Shown: positions 32,588 through 45,726, counted from the stretch's first letter. The stretch is 64,000 bases of DNA from Xylophilus ampelinus (GCF_003217575.1 NZ_QJTC01000019.1:18195-82194); one strand, 5' to 3'. Program-made: numbers and translations. Notes: generated from the letters alone by a model not told the origin.

Positions 32588-33550
32588 ATGCCCGAGCCCA
32601 CCGCCTTCGGTTTCGGAGAGTACGTTCCGGGCTTCGATTTCCTCCAGACGCTGGCCGCGTCGGCCGCCAAGGGCATGCCGCGCGCCACGCCCGCCGGGCT
32701 GCCCGATTGGTCGGCCTGGGTCGCGCCCACGCTGCGGCTCGAAGAACTCGACAAGCGCATCCAGGAGCTGAAGACGGTGCAGTTCTGGCTGGAGCAGAAC
32801 GCCCGCGCGCTGGCCGCCACGATCCAGGCACTCGAGGTGCAGAAGATGTCGCTCGCCACCCTGCGCAGCATGAACGTGCAGATGGGCGATCTGGCCTCTG
32901 CCTTCGGCTTTCCGGCCGCCGAAGCCTGCGCGCAGGCTTCGGCTCCGCCTGCGGCGCCCGCCCCGGCCGCGCGGGCCGCGGGCGCGCCCGGGCCGTACGA
33001 CGACATGTTCACCGCTGGCGCCGCTGCTGTGGCGCCGAAGCCCGCGCCGGTACCTGACGAGCCGTCGCCTGCGCCCGCCGCCTCCGCGCCGCAGGCCGAC
33101 GCTGCCGCGCCGTCCGCTGCGCCGCAGGCGGCCACGGCCGGCCCGGGTCCGGCCGGCGTGGTCGATCCGCTCCAGTGGTGGAACGCCCTCACCGACCAGT
33201 TCCAGCAGATCGCCGCCGCCGCGCTGCAGGACGCCACGCGCGCGCCGCCGGTGATGGTCGACGCGGCGACCCGCATGGCCTCTGCGGCAGCCGTTCCCGC
33301 GGGGGCGGTGCCGACCGCACGCAAGACGCCGTCGGCACCGGGCCGCGCGAAGTCGCCGGTCACGCCGCGCACACCGACGCCCCGCGTCCCCAAGGCGCCG
33401 TCTCCATCGCCGCGAGCCGCCGCGCCTGCGCCCCGCCCGGTCGCCGGGCCCCACGCACCGGCGGCATCGTCCGCGGCGCCGCGTATCACGCGCCGCGCCT
33501 CTCCACCGGCCGCGGCGCCCGCCGTGTCGCGCCCCACCCGCAAACGATGA
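32588..33550 (+). CDS. phaM: PhaM-like polyhydroxyalkanoate granule regulatory protein
   Basis: A 320-residue protein. The N-terminal 110 residues carry the PhaM signature (PGFDFLQTLA, LDKRIQELKTVQFWLEQNAR, LEVQKMSLATL) and probably form a coiled coil. A second conserved patch, DPLQWWNALTDQFQQIAA, lies near residue 200. The tail is Pro/Ala/Lys/Arg-rich with SPRAAAPAP-type repeats and should bind DNA. PhaM activates PHB synthase and ties granules to the nucleoid. Shine-Dalgarno AGGAGA precedes ATG 32588. It is coupled (ATGA) to the FIST gene. Confidence 0.85.
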   Translation: MPEPTAFGFGEYVPGFDFLQTLAASAAKGMPRATPAGLPDWSAWVAPTLRLEELDKRIQELKTVQFWLEQNARALAATIQALEVQKMSLATLRSMNVQMGDLASAFGFPAAEACAQASAPPAAPAPAARAAGAPGPYDDMFTAGAAAVAPKPAPVPDEPSPAPAASAPQADAAAPSAAPQAATAGPGPAGVVDPLQWWNALTDQFQQIAAAALQDATRAPPVMVDAATRMASAAAVPAGAVPTARKTPSAPGRAKSPVTPRTPTPRVPKAPSPSPRAAAPAPRPVAGPHAPAASSAAPRITRRASPPAAAPAVSRPTRKR

Positions 33551-34839
33551 AACTCTTCCCCTACGGCCACGCGACCCACCCGCAGTGGCGCATGGCGGTC
33601 GGCCTGGTACTGGCACAGCTGCATGCCCAGATGGCACTGCCCGACCACGCGTCTTCGCCCCCGCTGGCGCTGCTCTACATCACCGACCACTACGCACCCG
33701 ACGCGCCGGAGATCCTCGATGCGCTGAGCGCCGAGCTGCCCGAGGTGACCGACTGGGCCGGCACCGTGGGCGTCGGCGTGGCGGTCAACAACGCCGAGTA
33801 TTTCGACGAGCCGGCGCTGGCGGTGATGCTCTGCGATCTGCCGCCCGAGCAGTACCGCGTTTTCTCCGGCGTGGCGCCGCTCGGCTCGCTGGCCACCGGC
33901 AGCTTCGACGCCCATACCGCGCTGCTGCATGCCGATGCGCAGATGCCCGACCTCAACGAGCTGATCGGCGAGTTGGCCGACCGCACCGCCACCGGCTATC
34001 TCTTCGGCGGCCTGGCCGCCAGCCGCCACGGCGCGGTGCAGTTCGCCGTCGGCGGCAACGGCAACATCCGCGGGCAGGGCGCGGCCGGCGGCGTGTTCAA
34101 GGGCGGCCTGAGCGGTGTCGCTTTCGGCCCCGGCGTGCAGCTGGTCTCGCGTGTCACCCAGGGCTGCCTGCCGTTGGCGCGCGGCCATGCGGTCACCGCG
34201 GCGCAGGACAACGTCATCACCCGGCTCGACGGCGAGCCGGCGCTCGAGGTGCTGCTGCGCGAGCTGGGCGTGTCGATGGACGATCCGCAGCATGCGCTGG
34301 AGAAGGTGCGCGCCACCCTGGTCGGCCTGCAGTCTCCGCAGGACGGCGGCGCCAGCGACTTGGTGGGCCGGGCGGGCAACTTCGGCGTCGATACCCGGGT
34401 GCGCCACATCGTCGGGCTCGATCCTGCACGCCAGGGCGTGGCGGTGGCCGAGCGGGTCGAGGCCGGCATGCGCATGGCCTTTTGCCAACGCAACCTGCAG
34501 GCGGCCCGGGCCGACCTGGTGCGCATCTGCGCCGAGATCCGCGAGGAACTGGAGCCCGAGGAGCTGCCGCTGGTGACCGCCGAGGCGCTGTCGGCGCCCG
34601 AGGCCGAATCCCGGCCGCACCTGGCGGGACGCATCGCGGGCGCGCTGTACGTGAGCTGCGCCGGCCGCGGCGGCCCGCACTTCGGCGGGCCGAGCGCCGA
34701 ACTGCAGATCCTTCGCCACGCGCTGGGCGACGTGCCGCTGGTGGGCTTCTTCGCCGGAGGCGAAATCGCCCGGCACCACGTCTACGGCTACACCGGCGTG
34801 CTGACGGTATTCGTAACGGCGGACGAACCCGCAACCTAG
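33547..34839 (+). CDS. FIST domain sensory protein
   Basis: A 430-residue protein with the FIST N-terminal domain (LALLYITDHYAPDAPEILDA; GTVGVGVAVNNAEYFDEPAL) and FIST C-terminal domain (ALYVSCAGRGGPHFGGPSAE; LVGFFAGGEIARHHVYGYTG). FIST proteins bind small ligands, possibly amino acids, and feed signalling pathways. No kinase or cyclase is fused. Translational coupling to phaM (shared ATGA) hints at a link between granule formation and nutrient sensing; that is inference. Its stop is followed at once by a GCTAT repeat. Confidence 0.88.
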   Translation: MKLFPYGHATHPQWRMAVGLVLAQLHAQMALPDHASSPPLALLYITDHYAPDAPEILDALSAELPEVTDWAGTVGVGVAVNNAEYFDEPALAVMLCDLPPEQYRVFSGVAPLGSLATGSFDAHTALLHADAQMPDLNELIGELADRTATGYLFGGLAASRHGAVQFAVGGNGNIRGQGAAGGVFKGGLSGVAFGPGVQLVSRVTQGCLPLARGHAVTAAQDNVITRLDGEPALEVLLRELGVSMDDPQHALEKVRATLVGLQSPQDGGASDLVGRAGNFGVDTRVRHIVGLDPARQGVAVAERVEAGMRMAFCQRNLQAARADLVRICAEIREELEPEELPLVTAEALSAPEAESRPHLAGRIAGALYVSCAGRGGPHFGGPSAELQILRHALGDVPLVGFFAGGEIARHHVYGYTGVLTVFVTADEPAT

Positions 34840-34840
34840 T

Positions 34841-34907
34841 TTGCTATAAAAATAATAGCTTGTGGTCGTTGATTGGCGCCGGCTGCTGGCACTATTCTCT
34901 TGAAATC
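34841..34907 (+). repeat. GCTAT-N7-ATAGC dispersed repeat, copy 5
   Basis: Core GCTATAAAAATAATAGC (34843-34859), then TTGTGGTCG.. GGCGCCGGCTGCTGGC, then ACTATTCTCTTGAAATC. It starts 2 nt after the FIST stop codon, between convergent genes. Confidence 0.85.
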
Positions 34908-35000
34908 AAGTCCCGGCGCAGTGGAGCCGGTCCGGCGACCGGCCGCACCGTGCGCGCGCGGCGCGAACCGGGCGAGGCCGCCCCCGAGGCGCGAACGTGT

Positions 35001-36308
35001 TCAGACGGTCGCCGCCTCCGCCCGCGGCGCGGGTCGCTCCATGCCGGTGAACACGTAATCCACCTCGGGCGCCAGGCCGCTCACGATGCGGGCGATCGAC
35101 TTGCCCGAACCGCAGGCGTGGGTCCAGCCCAGGGTGCCGTGGCCGGTGTTGAGGAACAGGTTGCCCAGCGTGGTGCGGCCGATCAGCGGCAGGTTGCTGG
35201 GCGTGGCAGGGCGCAGGCCGGTCCAGAACTGGGCCTGCGACGCGTCGCCCGCGCCGGGGAAGAGCTGCTCGGTCCGGCGCACGATGGCGTCGCAGCGCAC
35301 CGGGTTCAGGTTGCGGTCGTAACCGTTGAGTTCGGCCGTGCCGGCGATGCGCAGGCGGTCGACGCCGTCGGGCGTGGTCAGGCGGGAGAAGACCAGCTTG
35401 TATTCGTCGTCGGTCAGCGAGACCTGGTGCGCGCGGGACGCGTCGGCCACCGGCATCGTGACCGAATAGCCCTTGGCGGGGTAGATCGGCAGGCGGATGC
35501 CCAAAGGCGCGGTCAGCAGCGGGCTGAACGAGCCCATCGCCAGCACGAAGGCGTCGCCCCGTATGCGTTGGAAGCGGCCGTCCGGGTCGGTCACCTCGAC
35601 ATGGTCGATGCGGCCGCCCACTTCGCGCAGCGCGGTGATCGTGTGGCCCAGGCGGAACTGCACGCCGGCCGCCTCTGCACGGGCCGCCAGACCGCGGGCG
35701 AAGCGGTGGGCGTCGCCCGATTCGTCCTCCGCGGTGAAGGTGGCGCCGGCCAGCTGCGGCCGGATATGGGCCAGGGCGGGCTCGATGCGCAGGGCCTCGT
35801 CGGCCGATATCACGCGGCGGTCGCAGCCCAGCGCGCGCATCTGGCGTGCCGGGCCTTCGGCGCCGTCGAACTCTTTCCGGCTGGTGTAGAAATGCAGGAT
35901 GCCCTGGGTGCGCTCGGCGTATTCCAGGCCGGTGTCGGCGCGCAGCTGCTGCAGCGTGTCGCGGCTGTAGGTGCCCAGGCGCACGATCTGCTCGATGTTG
36001 TGGCGGGTGCGGGCCGGGGTGCATTCGCGCAGGAACTGCAGGCCCCAGAGCCATTGGCGCATGTCGGCGCGGATGCGGAACAGCAGCGGCGCATCTTCGC
36101 GGGCCAGCCACTGCAGCACCTTCAGCGGAGCGGAGGGGTTGGCCCAGGGCTCGGCGTGGCTGACCGAGATCTGCCCGCCGTTGGCGAAGCTGGTTTCGGC
36201 CGCGGGCGTGGGCTGGCGGTCGATGACCGTCACCTCGTGGCCGAGCTGCTGCAGGTAGTGGGCGGAGGTGAGGCCGAGGAGGCCGGAGCCGAGGACGACG
36301 ACGCGCAT
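35001..36308 (-). CDS. dadA: DadA-type D-amino acid / glycine dehydrogenase, riboswitch-controlled
   Basis: A 435-residue FAD-dependent oxidoreductase. It has an N-terminal Rossmann GSGLLG (residues 7-12) and DadA signatures ETSFANGGQISVSHAEPWAN, PLGIRLPIYPAKGYSVTMP and NTGHGTLGWTHACGSGK near the C-terminus. Length matches DadA (about 432). DadA oxidises D-amino acids to keto acids, passing electrons to the respiratory chain. No alanine racemase gene is adjacent. Instead the 5' leader carries what reads as a tandem glycine riboswitch, suggesting glycine is the inducer and perhaps a substrate. Confidence 0.88.
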   Translation of the reverse strand: MRVVVLGSGLLGLTSAHYLQQLGHEVTVIDRQPTPAAETSFANGGQISVSHAEPWANPSAPLKVLQWLAREDAPLLFRIRADMRQWLWGLQFLRECTPARTRHNIEQIVRLGTYSRDTLQQLRADTGLEYAERTQGILHFYTSRKEFDGAEGPARQMRALGCDRRVISADEALRIEPALAHIRPQLAGATFTAEDESGDAHRFARGLAARAEAAGVQFRLGHTITALREVGGRIDHVEVTDPDGRFQRIRGDAFVLAMGSFSPLLTAPLGIRLPIYPAKGYSVTMPVADASRAHQVSLTDDEYKLVFSRLTTPDGVDRLRIAGTAELNGYDRNLNPVRCDAIVRRTEQLFPGAGDASQAQFWTGLRPATPSNLPLIGRTTLGNLFLNTGHGTLGWTHACGSGKSIARIVSGLAPEVDYVFTGMERPAPRAEAATV

Positions 36309-36395
36309 GGCGAAATCCTTTCAGGTTTTCTGCAAGGAGCGCGGTTGCGGTTGCGGAAAGTGGTGGCGCAACCGGACGCACGCGTCCCGTTGCCG

Positions 36396-36622
36396 CTCCC
36401 CCTGTCCTCGGTACCTGAGAGATTCACACCGCAACGGTTGCGGTGCTTGCTCCTTCGGTGCGCCGCCAGCGGCACCGGGGTGCGCTGCGGCGTCTCTCCA
36501 GACGGCTGTCTACTAGATGTTGCAGTACCCAGGCCGTCTTGCGTGACGGCCCACCTGAGCGTTCATGGGAGTTTGCGCCTTCGGTGGAATGGGGCGTGGC
36601 CACCATTCGCTCTCCTGCAGCG
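36396..36622 (-). ncRNA. Tandem glycine riboswitch (two aptamers)
   Basis: Minus-strand leader of the dadA-like gene. The first aptamer (about 36622-36515) has GGAGAGCG, then CACCGAAGGCGCAAACTCCC, then GAACGCTCAGGT. The second (about 36515-36396) has CTGGAGAGACGCC, GCGCACCGAAGGAGCAAGC, GTGAATCTCTCAGGTACCG and AGGACAGGGGGAGC. These are the conserved glycine-aptamer elements in order, twice, joined by a short linker. The aptamer end is about 88 nt before the start codon. Expression platform not resolved. Confidence 0.88.
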
Positions 36623-36732
36623 GCGATTCTAGCCGGGTGGGCGAGAAACATCGCTGCGATTTCGGCGCTCGGGCGATCCTGCACAATCCGCCGCACACGG
36701 CCCGCGGCGGGCCCGATGCACTGGAGCCCTGC

Positions 36733-38688
36733 ATGCCCGACACGCTTCCCGCGGCCCCCGACGCGCCGGTCCACCCGAACCAGTTCGCCCTGCTGCGCCA
36801 GCGCCGCTTCGGCCCGTTCTTCTGGACCCAGTTCGCGGGCGCGGCCAACGACAATGTGTTCAAGTTCGCCTTCACCGTGCTGGTGACCTACCAGCTGTCG
36901 GTGTCGTGGATGCCGCCGGCGCTGGCCGGGCTGGTGATCGGCGCGCTGTTCATCCTGCCGTTTTTGCTGTTCTCGGCCACCTCGGGCCAGCTCACCGACA
37001 AGCACGACAAGACGCAGATGATCCGATTCGTGAAGAACCTGGAGATCGCCATCATGCTGCTGGCCGCCGCCGGCTTCGTGCTGGGCAACGTGGTGGTGCT
37101 GCTGGTCTGCACCTTCCTGATGGGCCTGCACTCCACCCTCTTCGGGCCGGTGAAGTTCGCCTACCTGCCCCAGGTGCTGCACGAGCGCGAGCTGACCGGC
37201 GGCAACGGCATGGTCGAGATGGGCACCTTCGTCGCGATCCTGCTCGGCCAGGTGGCGGGCGGCCTGCTGGTGGCGGTGCCGCAGGTGGGGCACGCCTGGG
37301 TGGCGGGCGCCTGCGTCGCGCTGGCGCTGGCGGGGCGGCTGGTGGCGCAGGGTATTCCGCGCGCGCCGGCGACCGATCCGCAGCTCAGGATCAACTGGAA
37401 CCCGTTCACCGAGACCTGGCGCAACCTGAAGCTGGCGCACGGCAACACGGCGGTGTTCCGCTCGCTGCTGGGCATCAGCTGGATGTGGTTCTTCGGCGCG
37501 GTGTTCCTGAGCCAGTTCCCCTACTTCGCGAGGGAGGTGCTGCACGGCGACGAGCGCGTCGCCTCGCTGCTGCTGGTGGTGTTCTCGGTGGGCATCGGCA
37601 CCGGCTCCCTGCTCTGCGAGGTGCTGAGCCGCCGGCAGGTCGAGATCGGCCTGGTGCCGCTCGGCGCGATCGGCATGAGCGTGTTCGCGATCGACCTGTA
37701 CTTCGCCTCGCGCGGGTTGCCTGCGGTGCCGGTGATGGGCCTCTCGGCCTTCGTGTCGCAAGCGGCGCACTGGCGCGTGATGGCCGACCTGGCGCTGCTG
37801 AGCCTGTTCGCCGGCCTCTACAGCGTGCCGATGTACGCGCTGATCCAGCTGCGCAGCCAGCCGACGCACCGTGCCCGGATCATCGCGGCCAACAACATCC
37901 TCAATGCGCTGTTCATGATCGCCAGCTCGGTGATCGCCGGCGGCCTGCTGGCGGCCGGCGCCACCGTGCCGCGGATCTTCCTGCTGACCGGCATCGCCAA
38001 CGCGCTGGTGGCGGCCTACATCTTCCTGCTGGTGCCCGAGTACCTGCTGCGTTTCATCGCCTGGGTAGCCTCGCGCTTCGTCTACCGCTTCCGGATCCGG
38101 GGCGACGCGCGGATCCCGCTGCAGGGCGCGGCGGTGCTGGTCTGCAACCACGTGAGCTTCGTCGATCCGGTGCTGCTGATGGCCGCCAGCCCCCGGCCGA
38201 TCCATTTCGTGATGGACCACCGCATCTTCGCCACGCCGGTGCTGGGCGCCCTGTTCCGGCTGGCCAAGGCGATCCCGATCGCGCCGCAGAAGGAAGACCC
38301 GGCCATCTACGAGGCCGCCTTCGCCCGGGTGGCGCATGCGCTGCGCGAAGGCGAGCTGGTCGCCATCTTTCCCGAGGGTGCGATCACGCAGGACGGCACG
38401 CTCCAGCCCTTCAAGGGCGGCATCATGAAGATCCTGGAGCAGGCGCGCGCCGACGGGCTGGAGGTGCCGGTGGTGCCGATGGCGCTGTCGAACCTGTGGG
38501 GCTCCTTCTTCAGCCGGATCGAGCTGCGCGGCGGCACGCGCCGGGCCATGGTCAAGCCGTTTCGGCGCGGCTTCTTCAACCGGGTGGGGCTGGACGTGGG
38601 CGCGCCGTTGCCGGCGGCGCAGGTGCGGCCCGAGCTGCTGCAGGCGCGGGTGCAGCAGTTGCTGGCCGCATCCGCCGCGAAGGCCTGA
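36733..38688 (+). CDS. MFS transporter fused to PlsC-type acyltransferase
   Basis: A 651-residue fusion. Residues about 20-430 form a 12-helix MFS module like the lysophospholipid flippase LplT (FFWTQFAGAANDNVFKFAF; PVKFAYLPQVL). Residues about 445-640 form a PlsC/LPLAT acyltransferase with NHVSFVD (472-478) and FPEG (546-549). Enterobacterial Aas has acyltransferase plus acyl-ACP ligase with LplT separate; longer homologues fuse all three. This protein lacks the ligase domain. Likely role: import and reacylation of lysophospholipids at the inner membrane. Start at ATG 36733. Confidence 0.92.
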   Translation: MPDTLPAAPDAPVHPNQFALLRQRRFGPFFWTQFAGAANDNVFKFAFTVLVTYQLSVSWMPPALAGLVIGALFILPFLLFSATSGQLTDKHDKTQMIRFVKNLEIAIMLLAAAGFVLGNVVVLLVCTFLMGLHSTLFGPVKFAYLPQVLHERELTGGNGMVEMGTFVAILLGQVAGGLLVAVPQVGHAWVAGACVALALAGRLVAQGIPRAPATDPQLRINWNPFTETWRNLKLAHGNTAVFRSLLGISWMWFFGAVFLSQFPYFAREVLHGDERVASLLLVVFSVGIGTGSLLCEVLSRRQVEIGLVPLGAIGMSVFAIDLYFASRGLPAVPVMGLSAFVSQAAHWRVMADLALLSLFAGLYSVPMYALIQLRSQPTHRARIIAANNILNALFMIASSVIAGGLLAAGATVPRIFLLTGIANALVAAYIFLLVPEYLLRFIAWVASRFVYRFRIRGDARIPLQGAAVLVCNHVSFVDPVLLMAASPRPIHFVMDHRIFATPVLGALFRLAKAIPIAPQKEDPAIYEAAFARVAHALREGELVAIFPEGAITQDGTLQPFKGGIMKILEQARADGLEVPVVPMALSNLWGSFFSRIELRGGTRRAMVKPFRRGFFNRVGLDVGAPLPAAQVRPELLQARVQQLLAASAAKA

Positions 38689-38712
38689 AGCGCCAGCGCC
38701 ACCACGGCTGCG

Positions 38713-40452
38713 TCAGCGCAGCAGGTTGGTCTTCGCCAGGTCCAGCAGGGTGCCGCCCCGGCCGTCGATCACCGCCTTCAGCGCGTACAGGCCGAAGCCC
38801 TTGGCCTGGGCCGCGGTGATCTTGGGCGGGATCGACAGCTCCTGCCGCGCCACCAGCACGTCGACCACCACCGGGCCGTCGTGCGCCAGCGCGCCGCGCA
38901 GGCCGGCATCGAGCTGCCCCGGATGCTCGATCCGCACGCCGTGGATTCCGGCGGCGCGCGCCATCGCGGCGAAGTCGGGGTTCTGCAGCGCCACGCCGGT
39001 CTCCAGCAGGCCGGCGGCCTTCATCTCCATCTCGACGAAGCCGAGCGAGCCGTTGTTGAAGACGACGATCTTCGCCGGCAGCTTTTCCTGCGCCAGCGTC
39101 AGCAGGTCGCCCATCAGCATGGTGAAGCCGCCGTCGCCCGCCAGCGCGATCACCTGCCGGCCCGGGAACGCCGCCTGCGCGCCGATCGCCTGCGGCATCG
39201 CGCCGGCCATCGAGCCGTGCACGAAGGAGCCGATCAGCCGGCGCCGGCCGTTCATCTTCAGGTAGCGCGCGGCCCAGATGGTGGGCGTGCCCACGTCCAC
39301 GGTGAAGACCGCGTCGTCGGCGGCCAGGCGGCTCAGTTCGTGCACCACCTGCTGCGGGTGGATTTGGGCGGTGGCGCCGTCGGTGGGCGGCACCGCCAGT
39401 TCGTCCAGCCCGGCGCGGGCCTCGGCATAGTGCTGCAGGCAGGCCTCCAGGTGGCCGCGGTCGGGCTTCTGCGACAGGTGCGGCAGCAACGCTTCCAGCG
39501 TGGTCTTCACGTCGCCCACCAGGCCCATGTCGAGCGCGGTGCGCCGGCCCAGCTGTTCGGCGCGCAGGTCGATCTGCACCACCTTCGCCTTCTCGGGGAA
39601 GAACTGGCGGTACGGGAAATCGGTGCCCAGCATCAGCAGCAGGTCGCACTCCATCATCGCGTGGTAGCCCGACGAGAAGCCGATCAGCCCGGTCATGCCG
39701 ACGTCGAACGGGTTGTCGTATTCCACGATCTCCTTGCCGCCCAGGGCGTGGACGATGGGCGCCTGCAGCCGGCCGGCCAGCGCTAACAGCCCGGCATGCG
39801 CGCCCAGGCAGCCGCGGCCGGCCAGGATGGTGACCTTGCCGGCGCCTTCCAGCAGCGCGGCCAGCGCGGTGAGCTGCGCGTCGTCGGGCCGCACCAGCGG
39901 CGGCACCGGCAGCAGGGAGGCGCGCGACGAGACGGCGGTCCGCACCGCCGGCAGCAGGGCGATGTCGCCGGGGATCACCACCACCGCGACGCCGCGCCGG
40001 CCCACCGCCGCGCGGATCGCCAAGTCGAGGATGCGCGGCATGGGCGACGGGTCCGACACCGATTCGCAGAATACGCTGCAGTCGCGGAACAGCGCCTCGG
40101 GCCGCGTCTCCTGGAAGTAGCCCGAGCCGATCTCCTCGGTGGGGATCTGCGCCGCGATCGCCAGCACCGGCACCCGGCTGCGGTGGGCGTCGAACAGGCC
40201 GTTGATCAGGTGCAGGTTGCCCGGGCCGCAGGAGCCGGCGCAGACCGCCAGCCGGCCGGTCAGGTGGGCCTCGGCCCCGGCGGCGAAGGCGGCGGTTTCC
40301 TCGTGGCGCACATGCACCCAGTCGATGTCGCCGCGGGCGCGAAGTACCTCGGTGATGCCGTTCAGGCTGTCGCCCACCACGCCGTAGATGCGCCGTATGC
40401 CCGCCTCGCGCAGGGTGTCGACGAACACTTCGGCCACGTTCGGTTGCGCCAT
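38713..40452 (-). CDS. poxB: Pyruvate dehydrogenase (quinone) / pyruvate-oxidase-type TPP enzyme
   Basis: A 579-residue ThDP enzyme with the three standard domains. The N-terminal Pyr domain has the catalytic Glu51 (RHEETAAFAAGAEAHLTG); a central FAD-type domain follows. The C-terminal PP domain has the ThDP motif GDGGFTMLMGDLLTLAQEK through FNN. It matches E. coli PoxB (572) in length and order, including a C-terminal tail that may contact the membrane. It makes acetate and CO2 from pyruvate, reducing ubiquinone. The N-terminus at ATG 40452 (MAQPNVAEVF) is conserved. Confidence 0.9.
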   Translation of the reverse strand: MAQPNVAEVFVDTLREAGIRRIYGVVGDSLNGITEVLRARGDIDWVHVRHEETAAFAAGAEAHLTGRLAVCAGSCGPGNLHLINGLFDAHRSRVPVLAIAAQIPTEEIGSGYFQETRPEALFRDCSVFCESVSDPSPMPRILDLAIRAAVGRRGVAVVVIPGDIALLPAVRTAVSSRASLLPVPPLVRPDDAQLTALAALLEGAGKVTILAGRGCLGAHAGLLALAGRLQAPIVHALGGKEIVEYDNPFDVGMTGLIGFSSGYHAMMECDLLLMLGTDFPYRQFFPEKAKVVQIDLRAEQLGRRTALDMGLVGDVKTTLEALLPHLSQKPDRGHLEACLQHYAEARAGLDELAVPPTDGATAQIHPQQVVHELSRLAADDAVFTVDVGTPTIWAARYLKMNGRRRLIGSFVHGSMAGAMPQAIGAQAAFPGRQVIALAGDGGFTMLMGDLLTLAQEKLPAKIVVFNNGSLGFVEMEMKAAGLLETGVALQNPDFAAMARAAGIHGVRIEHPGQLDAGLRGALAHDGPVVVDVLVARQELSIPPKITAAQAKGFGLYALKAVIDGRGGTLLDLAKTNLLR

Positions 40453-40513
40453 CGGGAGCTTTCGGTAGGAGTTGCAGGGCCTTCGATTCTGGGCGCCGAA
40501 TCTCAGGCCGGGG

Positions 40514-40631
40514 TAAGAGCGGCTAACACAACCCTTCTGGCGTCGTTGCCGCACCTTGTCGTACTACTCGTACTGTCTGCGATGCGGTGCCTAGCCAGAA
40601 CCGCTTCGCTGGGTTGTGTTAGCCGCTCTAA
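40514..40631. repeat. 118-bp palindromic MITE-like element, copy 2
   Basis: Same 118 nt as 27984-28101 except T for C in the inner GCGGTGCC/GCGGCGCC segment. It lies 61 nt upstream of the poxB start, in the 340-nt gap to the Bug gene. The rest of the gap (40632-40792) holds no supported gene; a T6 run near 40760 has no stem with it. Confidence 0.92.
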
Positions 40632-40792
40632 GGGCCTGTAGCGCGGAAAAGTATCGATGCGGGAATTCGCACCCGGCACGGGGCGTGGCGCAGCACAGGT
40701 GTGGCCAGGCTTGTGGCGCGGTTGCAGCTATGGAGTACGACTACCGGATTCGCAAGGATGTTTTTTCGGTTCGCGCAGCTGGCGGGCGGTGT

Positions 40793-41761
40793 TTACTCGA
40801 CCGTCGCGCCCGAGTTGCGCACGATGTCGCGCCACTGCAGGTAGTCGGTTTTGAGCAGCTGTGCGAAGGCGTCGGCGCCCATCGCCTTGGGCTCGGCGCC
40901 CTGGGCCTGGATCGCCGCGATCATGTCGGACATTGCCAGCAGGCGGTTCACCTCGTCGTGCATCCGGGCGATCGCATCCTTGGGCGCCGCGGCCGGCATG
41001 AAGAGGCCGTACCAGGTGCTCACGTCGAAGCCCTTGTAGCCCGACTCGGCCACCGTGGGCACGTCGGGCAGCGAGCTGCTGCGCTGGGCCGAGGTGACCG
41101 CCAGCGCCCGCAGCTTGCCCGACTTGATCTGCCCGATGGCCGACGGGACCGAGGACACCATCAGGTCGATGTTGCCGGCCAGCGCATCCATCATCGCGGG
41201 GTTGGAGCCCTTGTAGGGCACGTGGCGGATCTGGATGCCGGCGGTGGTCTTCAGGATCTCGCCCGCCAGGTGGATCGTAGTGCCGTTGCCGGGCGAGCCG
41301 TAGGTGATGCTGTCGGGCGCGGCCTTGGCCGCGGCGATCACGTCGGCCAGCGTCTTGTACCTGGAGGCGACTGCGGTGACGATCACCACCGGCGTGTAGG
41401 CCACGTGCGCCACCGGCACCAGGTCGGTGGTCGGGTTGTAGCTCAGGCTCTTGTAGAGCCAGGGCGCGACGACCAGGTTGTCCTTCTGGCCCATCACCAT
41501 CTCGTAGCCGGTGGGCGCCGCCTTCACCGCTTCGGCGATGCCGATGGTGCCGCCCGCACCGCCGCGGTTGTCGGGGATCACCGTCCACTTCGACACCTCG
41601 GTCAGCTTGTTGGCCACCAGCCGCGACAGGATGTCGGTGCCGCCGCCGGGCGGGAAGGGCACGATCAGCCGGATCGGCTTGTGGGGATAGGCCGTCTGCG
41701 CGTGGGCGCCGGCGGCGAGCGGCAGCGACAGGCAGGCGAACGTGAAATGGCGGCGGATCAT
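40793..41761 (-). CDS. Bug-type tripartite tricarboxylate receptor
   Basis: A 322-residue periplasmic solute-binding protein of the Bordetella uptake gene (Bug/TctC) family. Signal peptide cleavage is after GAHA; the conserved start YPHKPIRLIVPFPPGGGTDI follows, and ITYGSPGNGTTIHLAGEI is in the ligand region. Bug receptors bind carboxylates or other small metabolites for TctAB-type carriers; none is adjacent, as is usual for orphan Bug genes. Shine-Dalgarno AGGAGA. Confidence 0.93.
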   Translation of the reverse strand: MIRRHFTFACLSLPLAAGAHAQTAYPHKPIRLIVPFPPGGGTDILSRLVANKLTEVSKWTVIPDNRGGAGGTIGIAEAVKAAPTGYEMVMGQKDNLVVAPWLYKSLSYNPTTDLVPVAHVAYTPVVIVTAVASRYKTLADVIAAAKAAPDSITYGSPGNGTTIHLAGEILKTTAGIQIRHVPYKGSNPAMMDALAGNIDLMVSSVPSAIGQIKSGKLRALAVTSAQRSSSLPDVPTVAESGYKGFDVSTWYGLFMPAAAPKDAIARMHDEVNRLLAMSDMIAAIQAQGAEPKAMGADAFAQLLKTDYLQWRDIVRNSGATVE

Positions 41762-41839
41762 GGGGTGTCTCCTGGTGAAAAGGGGATTCGCCCGGGGCGT
41801 CGTGACCTGCGGCTGCGCGCCGATGCGGCCCCGCCTTTT

Positions 41840-45599
<3,760 letters not shown>

Positions 45600-45726
45600 G
45601 GCGCTCGAGGACGGGACGCGTCCGTTCCAAGGAAGGAGTCGATCGGAAAAGGCCGCGATTGTGGCAGGGCGCCGCGGATCGTTCCTGCATCCGCGGGGAC
45701 ATGGCGCGCAGGCAAAATCGGGGCTC

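Noticed and set aside
40750..40770. T6 run near the Bug gene end as a terminator
   Set aside because: The run is on the wrong strand for the Bug gene and has no adjacent stable stem.
40657..40854. Short plus-strand frame beside palindromic element copy 2
   Set aside because: Overlaps the 3' end of the Bug gene in antisense and has no domain or start signal.
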